From NCBI RefSeq assembly GCF_900456775.1, contig NZ_UAUL01000012.1, positions 16,001 to 80,000 of the forward strand: DNA of 64,000 nucleotides, read 5' to 3'. This DNA comes from Sarcina ventriculi (GTDB lineage: Bacteria; Bacillota; Clostridia; Clostridiales; Clostridiaceae). Shown here in pieces: positions 1-8,011 of this stretch. A model generated the notes under the pieces. The model worked only from the letters and a program-made list of their open reading frames with translations. It had not been told where the DNA came from and ran no database searches. Positions within the stretch are counted from its first letter, which is position 1, and each line of letters begins with the position of its first letter. The translations under genes and the position numbers were made by a program.

Positions 1-1
1 T

Positions 2-379
2 GGCAAAACAATTATTATGGGAAGAAAAACCTTTGAATCCCTAAAAAATCCTCTACCAAATAGGTTTCATATAGTTTTAACAAAAAATCCTAATAAATTT
101 AAGAATCAAGAAAATGTTATATTTACTAATAATTTAGATGAAATTATTAGTAAATATAAAGATTGTAAAAATGAAATTTTCATAATAGGTGGAGAAGAAA
201 TTTATAGAATATTTTTAAATTACACATCTAAAATATATTTAACAAAAATACTTAAAGATTTCAAAGGTGATGCGCACTTTCTTAAAGTAGATTATTCATT
301 ATTTAAAAAAGACTTTGAAAGTGAAGTCTTTTTAGAAAATAATATCCATTTTATTTTTAAAGATTTCTCTTTAAAATAA
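2..379 (+). CDS. folA: Dihydrofolate reductase, C-terminal part (5' end outside window)
   Basis: The reading frame is open from base 2 and begins GKTIIMGRKTFESL, the conserved DHFR segment that follows the folate-binding helix. The later FIIGGEEIY motif is the NADPH-binding strand and turn typical of bacterial DHFR. The enzyme reduces dihydrofolate to tetrahydrofolate with NADPH in the cytoplasm. About 40 N-terminal residues are missing because the window starts inside the gene, so the internal ATG at 17 is not the true start. The gene ends at a hairpin that it shares with the convergent membrane-protein gene. The identification is family-level and firm. Confidence 0.93.
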   Translation, partial: GKTIIMGRKTFESLKNPLPNRFHIVLTKNPNKFKNQENVIFTNNLDEIISKYKDCKNEIFIIGGEEIYRIFLNYTSKIYLTKILKDFKGDAHFLKVDYSLFKKDFESEVFLENNIHFIFKDFSLK

Positions 380-383
380 CTTT

Positions 384-427
384 AAAGATGAGTAAAGAAA
401 TTAATCCTTACTCATCTTTGTCTTTTT
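384..427 (+). terminator. Hairpin terminator between folA and the convergent membrane-protein gene
   Basis: A perfect 12-bp stem (384-395 with 408-419) has a 12-nt loop and is followed on the plus strand by a T-rich tract. It begins just after the folA stop and overlaps the last codons of the convergent minus-strand gene, so it may work in both directions. Confidence 0.75.
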
Positions 428-1924
428 CTTTAAGAATATCAAATTAAATATTTTACTTACAATCCAATAGATAGCTATAACTATCAAAATATCGAATATA
501 AAATTAAATAAATATAATTGTTTTGATGTATCACATCTTCCATTTCCAACAAAAGGCATTGGGAATTGCAAAATAGCTATAAGCATTAAACACCATAAAA
601 ATTGTATTTTATTTTTTATATAGTAACTTTTTTTATTTTTAATATATTCAAAAATAGATATTATAAAAATTAAAGCAAATGAACCAACTATAAACAATAA
701 ATTTTTAGGTAAATAAGTTTTCAAATCTGACCAATAAGTAAATCTATTAAATTTTCCTATAGGTTCCTTGTTATAAGAATAACTGTATTTTCCTAAATTA
801 TTTGATGTATTCAAAGCCATTGTCGCTGTATATTCCATACCCTTCATTAAACTTGAAAAATGTGTTAAATAATATATCGCAAGCTTTGAATTGCTCATTT
901 TACTATAAAAAACTTCATCCATATACTCTGTGTGAGGTATAAATCCATCTTTATAGTCATCTATAGCTTGATATGAATTCGTTCCAGAATTCACTTCCAT
1001 TTTCGGATTTAAACCTAAATCTATTAATGCTTGCTCTTTTTGCTCTTTACTACTAGCATTCTCTAAAACCCCTGTAAACACGGAATTATAATGAGTATCA
1101 TCACCTATGTCTACGTGTCTAAGATTTATTCCTATAGGATAAGCCACTATAAGAATGAATGCTATTATTAAAACTATAAATTTTTTCTTACCAACTATCT
1201 TCCTATTATTCCATATGATTTTCCCTAAAATAAACATTATAATAGGAAGTGCAGATAATACCTGCATTTTAGAACCTATAAATAACCATGCACTTATATA
1301 TACAAAAATTATGTTTATAAAAACATGTTTATCATTTTTCATAATATGCTTTTTATATATGTAATGTAAATATGATGCTATTAATAACATTAAAGTTGTT
1401 ATCATCATAGGTTCACCATAAAGTGAATTAAAAAACACTAAATAATTACCATCTAAAAATACAAATAATCCCAATATAGCAAGGACTGTAAATTTAAATT
1501 TACTCTTTATATTAAAGTTTTTTAATATTATCACCATAGAAACGATATATATAACAGCATATAAAATAGCTAGGTAGTTAGATTTAAATATATCACTTCC
1601 AAATAACTGACAAATTAAATTAATAAATGTTATAAAATACCCCATACTAGTAGATATGATTGTAAGTCCTATATTATATAATGTATACGGCATTATTAAA
1701 TAATCTGATGTTGTATACTTATAGTATCCTATATGATTTAATATGTAATTATCATAATGTGTTCTAGTTAGTCTACAAACGTCCATGACTCTTTGAAAAT
1801 CACCTTGGTCAGCTACCCCTGGATAGGGATACGTAAACAGCACATAATAAGTTATGCCAATTGCAACTAAACAAAATAATACTAGTATAACCCTCTTATA
1901 TTTCTTATTCTCATCCATATTCAT
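401..1924 (-). CDS. Polytopic membrane protein, probable GT-C-like glycosyltransferase (WsfD-like)
   Basis: The 507-residue protein has about 10-12 predicted membrane segments and a basic cytoplasmic C-terminus. After TM1 there is an extracellular-side YPYPGVADQGDFQR segment, and a second large soluble loop lies around residues 265-350. An acidic motif in the first outer loop plus many TMs is the layout of GT-C lipid-sugar-dependent glycosyltransferases, and resembles proteins annotated as WsfD-type hexose transferases. It lies 22 bp downstream of a GtrB-like polyprenyl-phosphate glycosyltransferase, which would supply its lipid-linked sugar donor. The two together suggest glycosylation of a wall polymer or surface glycan. 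The start ATG follows GGGGAAAGG closely; a second ATG two codons on is an equally good choice. The function is inferred from topology and context. Confidence 0.6.
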   Translation of the reverse strand: MNMDENKKYKRVILVLFCLVAIGITYYVLFTYPYPGVADQGDFQRVMDVCRLTRTHYDNYILNHIGYYKYTTSDYLIMPYTLYNIGLTIISTSMGYFITFINLICQLFGSDIFKSNYLAILYAVIYIVSMVIILKNFNIKSKFKFTVLAILGLFVFLDGNYLVFFNSLYGEPMMITTLMLLIASYLHYIYKKHIMKNDKHVFINIIFVYISAWLFIGSKMQVLSALPIIMFILGKIIWNNRKIVGKKKFIVLIIAFILIVAYPIGINLRHVDIGDDTHYNSVFTGVLENASSKEQKEQALIDLGLNPKMEVNSGTNSYQAIDDYKDGFIPHTEYMDEVFYSKMSNSKLAIYYLTHFSSLMKGMEYTATMALNTSNNLGKYSYSYNKEPIGKFNRFTYWSDLKTYLPKNLLFIVGSFALIFIISIFEYIKNKKSYYIKNKIQFLWCLMLIAILQFPMPFVGNGRCDTSKQLYLFNFIFDILIVIAIYWIVSKIFNLIFLKKKTKMSKD

Positions 1925-1946
1925 AACCTTTCCCCAAAATTATATA

Positions 1947-2888
1947 CTACTTATTATCAAAATTTATTTTTTCTTTAACTAAATATAAAGGCCTATTTTT
2001 ACTTTCATCGTAAATTCTTGCTATATACTCGCCAATAACACCTAAAGATAATAGTTGAACCCCACTAAAGAAAAGTATGACACACATAGTTGATGCCCAT
2101 CCCATACTAGTATCGCTCATAATCTTTGTTATTATTGTATAAATTATAAGTAGTATTGATATACCTATTGTACCAATACCAAATATAGCAGTAAGCTTAA
2201 GCGGTTTAGTTGAAAAACTTACAATTCCATCAGTTGCAAATTTTATCATCTTCCTCAATGGATATTTTGTTTCTCCAGCAAATCTATCATCCCTATTATA
2301 TTCTAAAGGCACTTGATCAAATCCAATCCAACTTACCATTCCTCTTATAAATCTATTTTGTTCTGGCATTTCCTTAAACGCTTCAACAACGATTCTATCC
2401 ATTAACCTAAAATCTCCGGTATCTTTAGGTATCTCTATACTAGCCATATACGATAACACCCTATAAAAATATTTCGCTGTAAGAAGCTTAAATTTACTTT
2501 CACCACTCCTTATTTTTCTTTTTCCATAAATAACTTGATGACCTTCTTCCCATTTACTTATCATATCCGGTATGATTTCTGGTGGATCTTGCAAATCAGC
2601 ATCTATTATTACTATCGCATCACCGTTACAATTAAAAAGTCCTGCTGTTACAGCTGCTTGATGACCAAAATTTCTCGAAAAATCTATTATCTTAACACAT
2701 TTATCCCCTTTGGCTATACTTTTTAAAATCGCTAATGTTCTATCCTTACTTCCATCATTAACAAAAATTATTTCATGATCCATAGACTCTATACCATTAA
2801 CAACATTTTTTATTCTATGATAACATTCATAAGCTACTAGTTCCTCATAATACATGGGAACTATTATACTTAAAAGCTTTTTTTCCAC
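1947..2888 (-). CDS. Glycosyltransferase family 2, polyprenyl-phosphate hexose transferase (GtrB/DPM1-like)
   Basis: This is a 313-residue GT-A family 2 enzyme. The nucleotide-sugar motif VNDGSKD is at residues 43-49 and the metal-binding DADLQDPP at 96-103, followed by the QNRFIRGMVSW segment characteristic of the GtrB/DPM1 group. Two C-terminal membrane hairpin segments (about 228-254 and 265-290) anchor it in the membrane. Family members transfer a sugar from UDP- or GDP-sugar to undecaprenyl phosphate on the inner leaflet. The start is GTG with a clear GAGGTGAT ribosome binding site. It is the first gene of a two-gene unit with the downstream GT-C-like protein. The sugar donated cannot be told from sequence. 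Confidence 0.88.
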   Translation of the reverse strand: MEKKLLSIIVPMYYEELVAYECYHRIKNVVNGIESMDHEIIFVNDGSKDRTLAILKSIAKGDKCVKIIDFSRNFGHQAAVTAGLFNCNGDAIVIIDADLQDPPEIIPDMISKWEEGHQVIYGKRKIRSGESKFKLLTAKYFYRVLSYMASIEIPKDTGDFRLMDRIVVEAFKEMPEQNRFIRGMVSWIGFDQVPLEYNRDDRFAGETKYPLRKMIKFATDGIVSFSTKPLKLTAIFGIGTIGISILLIIYTIITKIMSDTSMGWASTMCVILFFSGVQLLSLGVIGEYIARIYDESKNRPLYLVKEKINFDNK

Positions 2889-2992
2889 TTATATCACCTC
2901 ATAAATGCGATTTAAAACTACAAAATTATATGATCTTAATATAGCTAAAATATTATATTTAATTGCAATTATATAAAATAATTATAAAACAA

Positions 2993-3036
2993 AAACCAGG
3001 TAGTTAGCACCAACTCGATGTTAAATTACCTGGTTT
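2993..3036 (-). terminator. Terminator of the tRNA-Ser/SRP RNA unit
   Basis: A 10-bp stem (AAACCAGGTA paired with TACCTGGTTT) is followed on the minus strand by a T-rich run. It lies about 65 bp beyond the 3' end of the SRP RNA gene. Confidence 0.75.
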
Positions 3037-3102
3037 CTTTATGCATAACTCCCAATGAACTATTTATTAATATCATTGTTTGTTCAATAAATCAATATTT
3101 GA

Positions 3103-3370
3103 GTTGTGCACCCTACTCTGGCAATAATCTATGGCCGTTACCTATGTAGTTAACTCAAATTAGACTTATCCACGGCACATGAAAGTGACTGCTTATCGCT
3201 GCTTCCTTCCGGACCTGACGAGGTTCACAGGGTTCCATCGCGTGGGGCCTAACTCTCAACATCACTTGCATAGGTCGACACCACAAATTAAGACCTCGGT
3301 AGGGAATTCAATCCTGCTGTAGCGGATTGCAGGTTACAGGGCACCGCTAACTCCCCATCTAGCACAACCT
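3103..3370 (-). ncRNA. ffs: Signal recognition particle RNA, large Bacillus/Clostridium type (6S scRNA)
   Basis: On the minus strand the conserved domain IV apical core GGTCCGGAAGGAAGCAGC is present, flanked by the long helix that binds Ffh. The Alu-domain start GTTGTGC pairs with GCACAAC at the 3' end (3103-3110), which delimits a ~266-nt RNA. This is the large form with an Alu domain found in Bacillus and Clostridium, not the short 4.5S form. It forms SRP with Ffh and directs co-translational membrane targeting. Its 5' end begins within a few bases of the CCA end of tRNA-Ser(GGA), so the two are almost certainly cotranscribed. dnaX/recR, which commonly follow this RNA in clostridia, are not here. 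Confidence 0.93.
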
Positions 3371-3460
3371 TGGCGGAGAGAGCGGGATTCGAACCCGCGG
3401 TAGAGTTGCCCCTACACACGCTTTCCAGGCGTGCTCCTTCGACCACTCAGACATCTCTCC
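3371..3460 (-). tRNA. tRNA-Ser (anticodon GGA)
   Basis: This 90-nt class II tRNA has a GGAGAGA/TCTCTCC acceptor stem, discriminator G, encoded CCA (bases 3371-3373) and anticodon loop CTGGAAA. A long variable arm and GTTCGAATC T-loop are present. It decodes UCC and UCU. The SRP RNA follows directly. Confidence 0.96.
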
Positions 3461-3469
3461 ATACTTCGT

Positions 3470-3475
3470 ATTATA
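3470..3475 (-). promoter_or_regulatory. Candidate -10 box for the tRNA-Ser/ffs transcript
   Basis: A TATAAT hexamer sits 10 bp upstream of the mature tRNA 5' end on the minus strand. The -35 region is AT-rich and no good hexamer is evident, so only the -10 is proposed. Confidence 0.4.
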
Positions 3476-3659
3476 TTTTTATTTTTGCATTAAATTAAAT
3501 ATTTTATTATTAATTTTAATTAAAAATTTGCATCTAAAATTCAAATCAATTACTTTTTCATTTTATCATATTAGTTTTGATAGTTCAATATAAACATTTA
3601 ATTTAATAAGTAAAATGTAAAAAATAATATATTTTTTTTAAATATTACAAAACTAATTT

Positions 3660-3712
3660 TTATATAAAATATTTACAAAATATGTAAATATTTTATATAA
3701 TTATAGTATAAT
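3660..3712 (+). promoter_or_regulatory. Promoter with an 18-bp palindrome over its -35 region
   Basis: An inverted repeat of 18 bp (3660-3677 and 3683-3700, 5-nt loop) overlaps a TGTAAA -35-like hexamer at 3683-3688, with TATAAT at 3707-3712 (18-bp spacing). The promoter faces the 53-residue gene at 3744. A repressor operator is a plausible role for the palindrome. Confidence 0.5.
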
Positions 3713-3743
3713 AACTTTTTAATTTCATAGAGGGGATATTTTT

Positions 3744-3905
3744 ATGGAGAATTCTATAACTAAAACTAAAAAAAAAGAGTCTAAAAGTGCTGTATTTTCG
3801 ATAAGAATAAAAAGTAGTCAAAAAGAATTACTTAGTAAAAACCCTTGGATAAAAAGAGAGCTAGAAGATTATATAAGAACACATTTAGATGGTTTTTCAA
3901 GCTAA
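3744..3905 (+). CDS. Small basic protein of unknown function, possibly ribbon-helix-helix
   Basis: A 53-codon frame starts at ATG 3744, 8 bp after an AGGGG ribosome binding site, and is preceded by a promoter with a palindrome. The N-terminus is Lys-rich. The middle, AVFSIRIKSSQKELL, could form a beta strand, and the amphipathic segment IKRELEDYIRTHL looks helical, so a ribbon-helix-helix DNA-binding fold is possible, but the G-x-S turn usual in that fold is not clear. I do not recognise the family. Coding is supported by the RBS, the promoter and the biased amino acid pattern; the function is not known. Confidence 0.65.
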   Translation: MENSITKTKKKESKSAVFSIRIKSSQKELLSKNPWIKRELEDYIRTHLDGFSS

Positions 3906-3995
3906 ACTCTTCTTTAATATACTTTATCAACAAAATTAAAAATAAAAGATGGACTATATACAATTATTTTTTGCAACTAGTCCTCCTTTTATTAT

Positions 3996-4589
3996 TTATC
4001 CTAACAACCTATTAACTAATCCATTATCTAATATATTTTCCATATCATTTTTACTTCTATTTACTATTATATGTCCATGTAAATTTAAAGTTTCTATCGT
4101 TACAATATGTTCATCAACTAATTTTTCACTTATCTTATTACATTTATTAAGTATTATAAGGTTACTTACTTGTAAACTTGGTAATATTGCCGTAGACATA
4201 TTTTTAAGTAATATATTTAAAGTAGTGACATCAATTACATTAGTTATATTCCCTATTCTTAAATAAGGCTTTAGTTCCCTGCTATTTAACACTTCTAATA
4301 AACTATTTATATCTTTACCTACACTACATTCTATAATTATTCTATCTGGATCATAAAACCTTAATAATCTTAATATTCTCTCCACATTCATTTCATAATT
4401 TATAGAAAAATCTTTAATTGTTATCCGTTTTTTATTTATGAAACCTAAATCAAAAATTTCCTTTCCATTCTCACACTGTATCACAATAATTTCTTCTCTA
4501 TAATTTTTTTTATTCAATATAGATTTTATTAAACTACTTTTCCCTGCATCTAAAAAACCTGTTATTAAATCAACTGTACACTTAGCCAC
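3996..4589 (-). CDS. CobW/HypB/UreG-type P-loop GTPase domain protein
   Basis: The 197-residue protein has the G1 P-loop TGFLDAGKSS at residues 10-19, a hydrophobic strand ending IIIECSVG near 85-92 (G3-like position), and LNKCNK around 148-153 as a G4 (NKxD-like) variant. This matches the N-terminal GTPase half of the CobW/COG0523 metallochaperone family. The CxCC metal motif after the P-loop region and the C-terminal CobW domain are both absent, so metal delivery is doubtful. The start is GTG with GGGGGA upstream. It stands alone and is not near the cobalamin operon, so a B12 role should not be assumed. Confidence 0.7.
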   Translation of the reverse strand: MAKCTVDLITGFLDAGKSSLIKSILNKKNYREEIIVIQCENGKEIFDLGFINKKRITIKDFSINYEMNVERILRLLRFYDPDRIIIECSVGKDINSLLEVLNSRELKPYLRIGNITNVIDVTTLNILLKNMSTAILPSLQVSNLIILNKCNKISEKLVDEHIVTIETLNLHGHIIVNRSKNDMENILDNGLVNRLLG

Positions 4590-4752
4590 ACCGATTCCCC
4601 CATGTAATATTAATTTAAATTTACACTCATATATCTCTAATTTTTAATAAAAACAGATTATTTTATATTTTATCCCAAGCATGATATATCTTAAAATTAC
4701 ATATTATATAGTAAATTTATATTCTTTAAATTAAATTTTATTACACAAAAAA

Positions 4753-4776
4753 AGCCTTATTAAATACAATAAGGCT
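4753..4776 (-). terminator. Terminator after the 153-residue hypothetical gene
   Basis: The stem AGCCTTATT/AATAAGGCT has a 6-nt loop and is followed on the minus strand by a run of seven T. It lies about 80 bp past the stop of the gene at 4854-5315. Confidence 0.8.
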
Positions 4777-4853
4777 ACAAATTTTAATTCTATTTTTAAA
4801 ATCTATAAAATAAATTATTTATGTTTCTAATATGTTTAAGTTTTATTCTTATT

Positions 4854-5315
4854 TTAAGCTATTACCAATGTTTTTATCTCAGATTTATTAGATAAAAACT
4901 CTTTTTTTATGCATTCAAAAGCTTTTTTATATCCATGTTTTCCATATTGATAAATTAACATCAGATTTAAACTAGTCCCAAACCAAATTCTACAAAATGT
5001 ATTATCTAACACTAATTTTTCATAATTATTTCCCTTTATAATTATGTTTTCTTCATCTTGTATCAATTTTGAAAACTGATTCACTAATTCCATTAAAATT
5101 TTTTTAGCTTCTTCAGGTCTTTCTTCAATTATATTTAAAAAATAATATGACCACACCTGTAATAAATTTTCATCTATCGATATTCCACAAACCTTATTCC
5201 CTATGGTTTTTTTTAAAAAATTATACAAACAGGTAGCTACTTTTTGAGAATTATCATTAAACTTTTTTTCATAAAAATTAATATCATAGCCTACCATCAT
5301 TTCAATTTTATCCAT
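4854..5315 (-). CDS. Hypothetical protein, mostly helical
   Basis: A 153-residue soluble protein is preceded by a strong AAGGGGGAT ribosome binding site and followed by a good terminator, so it is probably a monocistronic gene. It has no signal peptide or membrane segment. It is rich in Lys, Glu, Leu and Ile in heptad-like spacing and contains Trp residues in hydrophobic stretches (LLQVWSYYFL, CRIWFGTSLNL), which suggests an all-alpha fold. It is not a family I recognise, and its neighbours (tadA and a CobW-like GTPase) do not suggest a role. Confidence 0.7.
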   Translation of the reverse strand: MDKIEMMVGYDINFYEKKFNDNSQKVATCLYNFLKKTIGNKVCGISIDENLLQVWSYYFLNIIEERPEEAKKILMELVNQFSKLIQDEENIIIKGNNYEKLVLDNTFCRIWFGTSLNLMLIYQYGKHGYKKAFECIKKEFLSNKSEIKTLVIA

Positions 5316-5363
5316 AAATTATCCCCCTTTTATAATTATATCACAAAAGAGGGATTTAAAGGA

Positions 5364-5798
5364 TTATTTTAATCTTTTACTTTTAAAGAAATTAATTAAA
5401 ATATCACTACATCTTTTATCATGATACCACACTAAATCAACAAAATAAGGAAGATTAGCATTTTGAAGTATATTTATTATAGAGCCACCAGCACCAGTTG
5501 TATCATCTAAAGTTCCTATATGAACCCTAGATATTCTACTTTGAAGTATCGCACCCGCACACATAGGACATGGTTCTAAAGTAACATACAATTCACAACC
5601 CGAAAGTCTCCAGTTATCAAGCTTTTTACACGCCTCATTTATTGCTAATATTTCAGCATGAGCTAATGGATTTTTTAAATTCTCTTTAAGATTATGAGCT
5701 GTTGCTATCACTTGTCCATCTTTAACTATAACAGCCCCTACAGGAACTTCCCCTAAATTTTTTGCTTTTTTAGCTTCCTCTAAGGCTAAATCCATCAA
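5364..5798 (-). CDS. tadA: tRNA-specific adenosine deaminase
   Basis: This zinc-dependent deaminase converts A34 to inosine in tRNA-Arg(ACG), whose gene is also in the window. Catalytic residues are visible: H47-A-E49 (zinc ligand and proton shuttle) and PCPMC with C77 and C80 as zinc ligands. The length of 144 residues fits the family. The first codon is TTG at 5798 or ATG at 5795; an AGGAGG site lies 9 and 12 bp upstream respectively. Clostridia usually have tadA close to tRNA-Ser and the SRP RNA, as here. Confidence 0.95.
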   Translation of the reverse strand: MMDLALEEAKKAKNLGEVPVGAVIVKDGQVIATAHNLKENLKNPLAHAEILAINEACKKLDNWRLSGCELYVTLEPCPMCAGAILQSRISRVHIGTLDDTTGAGGSIINILQNANLPYFVDLVWYHDKRCSDILINFFKSKRLK

Positions 5799-5818
5799 AA
5801 TACTATTCCTCCTAAATT

Positions 5819-7063
5819 TTAGATATATATTCTAACCTTTATTATTCTATTCTTTTTAATATCTTCTACTATAAACTTTATATTTTCATTAACTATCTCT
5901 TCGTTTATTTTAGGTATTCTTCCTAATATCCCAATAATATATCCGCCTAAAGAATCAAACTCCTCAGATTCAATTTCTATACCTATTTCTTCACTTAAAT
6001 GAGTAAGCTTTATACTTCCTTCAGCAAGATATTCATTATCTTTTATCTTCCAAATTTCATTCTCATGATGATCATATTCATCTTCTATTTCTCCAACTAA
6101 CTCCTCAATTAAGTCTTCTATAGTCACAATTCCAGCTGTTCCACCATATTCATCTAAAACAACAGCTATATGATTTCTAGTCTTTCTCATTTCATTTAGA
6201 AGTTCAGTTATTTTTTTAAACTCAAAAGTATAGAAAGGTTCTCTTATAAACTTATTAATATCAAAATCTTCTTCTGAATCACCAAGCAAGACCAAATCTT
6301 TAACATTTAGTATTCCAACAACATCATCAATATTTTTATCAAAAACAGGAAATCTAGAAAACTTATCTTCCCTTAGTGTAGCCAATATATCTTCATAGTT
6401 AGAATCTTTATTTAATCCTACAATGTCTAATCTTTGAATCATTATATCTTTAACTTGAAGAACCCCAAATTCAAAAACATTGTAAATTAATTCTTTTTCT
6501 TCTTCCTCTAAGACACCTTCCTCTTCTCCTACAACTACCATAGTTTTAAACTCTTCTGCAGTTATAAAAGGTTCTGTTTTATTAACGCTTCCGCCTAAAA
6601 TTTTTATAAAAGCATTCGATATCTTATTACAAACCCATATAATAGGTCCACATACCTTCACTATTATAGTTATAGTTTTTGCTACTTTAAGAGCTATTTT
6701 TTCACTGTTTTGTTGTGCTAAATTTTTAGGTATTATCTCTCCAAATAAAAGAACTAACATAGTCATAATAACAGTTGATATAACTACTGCATTAGAACCA
6801 AAAAAACTTGCCGCTATAGCACTTGCTAAGGACGCTGAACCTATGTTAACTACATTGTTAGCTAAAAGTACTGCACCTAAAAATTTATCTGGGTTCTCAA
6901 TTAACTTTTCAACTAATTTAGCCCCCTTAACTTCTTCCTCTACCATGTGTCTAATTCTAATTTTACTTAATGACAGCAATGCTGTTTCTGAAGCCGAAAA
7001 AAAACCTGATAATATAAGCATTATTATAAGTATTATAATCTGAAACGTATCAGACTCTCCCAA
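5819..7063 (-). CDS. CorC/HlyC family membrane protein (DUF21, CBS pair, transporter-associated domain)
   Basis: The domain order is an N-terminal DUF21 membrane domain with about four TMs (residues 5-180), two CBS repeats (about 195-330) and a C-terminal CorC_HlyC domain (about 340-414). The family is annotated as hemolysin C-like but is better linked to Mg2+/Co2+ efflux or homeostasis. A GTG at 7072 would abut its own ribosome binding site. The TTG at 7063, 8 bp after GGGAG, is the better start, and gives 414 residues. It lies 20 bp upstream of tadA and is probably cotranscribed with it. Confidence 0.88.
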   Translation of the reverse strand: MGESDTFQIIILIIMLILSGFFSASETALLSLSKIRIRHMVEEEVKGAKLVEKLIENPDKFLGAVLLANNVVNIGSASLASAIAASFFGSNAVVISTVIMTMLVLLFGEIIPKNLAQQNSEKIALKVAKTITIIVKVCGPIIWVCNKISNAFIKILGGSVNKTEPFITAEEFKTMVVVGEEEGVLEEEEKELIYNVFEFGVLQVKDIMIQRLDIVGLNKDSNYEDILATLREDKFSRFPVFDKNIDDVVGILNVKDLVLLGDSEEDFDINKFIREPFYTFEFKKITELLNEMRKTRNHIAVVLDEYGGTAGIVTIEDLIEELVGEIEDEYDHHENEIWKIKDNEYLAEGSIKLTHLSEEIGIEIESEEFDSLGGYIIGILGRIPKINEEIVNENIKFIVEDIKKNRIIKVRIYI

Positions 7064-7173
7064 GAAAACCACTCCCTATTTCTTTTTATTATAGTTTATC
7101 TAATCATATATATTTCTAATACTTAATTTATTAAAGGCAACATTAGAAATTGACTATTTACTTGTAAAAAAAA

Positions 7174-7192
7174 ACCCCATATAAATATGGAG
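7174..7192 (-). terminator. Terminator of tRNA-Arg(CCT)
   Basis: A short stem (CTCCATA with TATGGGG, one G-U pair) is followed on the minus strand by nine T residues, directly after the tRNA. Confidence 0.75.
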
Positions 7193-7202
7193 TTTTATTA
7201 CA

Positions 7203-7277
7203 TGGTATCCCCAGTAGGAATCGAACCTACATCTATCCCTTAGGAGGGGATTGTTCTATCCATTTAACTATGAGGAC
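7203..7277 (-). tRNA. tRNA-Arg (anticodon CCT)
   Basis: A 75-nt cloverleaf with anticodon loop CTCCTAA, stem ATCCC/GGGAT, GTTCGATTC T-loop and encoded CCA. It decodes AGG. A terminator follows directly. Confidence 0.95.
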
Positions 7278-7372
7278 TTACTATGTATTAATTATAATTT
7301 TATAGCCTTTAGAATATTATGTCAATACATTATTAAATTATATTTAATAATAAAGTTATTAATATTAAATAA

Positions 7373-7939
7373 TCATATTAATATTCCATTTAAATATATA
7401 TCTGTAAACTCTTCTATAACTTCATCAATATGTGCATCATCATTATCTAAAAGCTCACGTATTGCAGTAGACATTAAACTACCATAAAAAATATGAGCCA
7501 TTAAACTTGTATTTCCTTCTTTTATTTCGCCTTTTTCTTGAGCTTCATCTAATATTAACTTTATTCTATTAATATATGAATTAACTCTCTCTCTCAATTC
7601 TAATTGTCTTTTTTCAGTTCCCCAAAGCTGACTTAATATTATACTAAAAAAATCTCTTCGCTCAGATAAAAGTCTTAATTGAGTTGAGCATATACATTTT
7701 AATTTATCAACAGAGTTTAAATCTGAATCAACAACCTTCTTAAGATTATTTTCCCATCTCTCAACTCCTCTTCGTATTACAAATTTAAATATATCCTCTT
7801 TATTTTTAAAGTTATAATACAAGGTGCCTTTTGCAACCCCCGCAACAGCTGCTATTTCATCCACAGTTGCACCAGCATATCCATTAGTTGAAAATACTTT
7901 TATAGCAGCAAAAAATATAGCATCTTTAGTATTACTCAT
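7373..7939 (-). CDS. TetR/AcrR family transcriptional regulator
   Basis: The 188-residue protein has a classic TetR N-terminal helix-turn-helix (about residues 7-52), with conserved GYAGATVDEIAAVAGVAKGT and YYNFKNKEDIF. The remainder is a helical ligand-binding domain typical of TetR_C families. An excellent GGAGG site lies upstream of the ATG. It is adjacent to the CARF-nuclease gene in the same direction (72-bp gap), but co-regulation is not established. The target genes and ligand are unknown. Confidence 0.93.
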   Translation of the reverse strand: MSNTKDAIFFAAIKVFSTNGYAGATVDEIAAVAGVAKGTLYYNFKNKEDIFKFVIRRGVERWENNLKKVVDSDLNSVDKLKCICSTQLRLLSERRDFFSIILSQLWGTEKRQLELRERVNSYINRIKLILDEAQEKGEIKEGNTSLMAHIFYGSLMSTAIRELLDNDDAHIDEVIEEFTDIYLNGILI

Positions 7940-8011
7940 AATTAAATTAATCCTCCAAATTCTTTTTATATTCTAATAATATATCATTTACCTTTGTTAA
8001 ACAATATAAAG

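Noticed and set aside
3949..4266. A 105-codon plus-strand frame antisense to the CobW-like gene
   Set aside because: It is hydrophobic because it is the complement of AT-rich coding sequence; the minus-strand protein has clear P-loop motifs.
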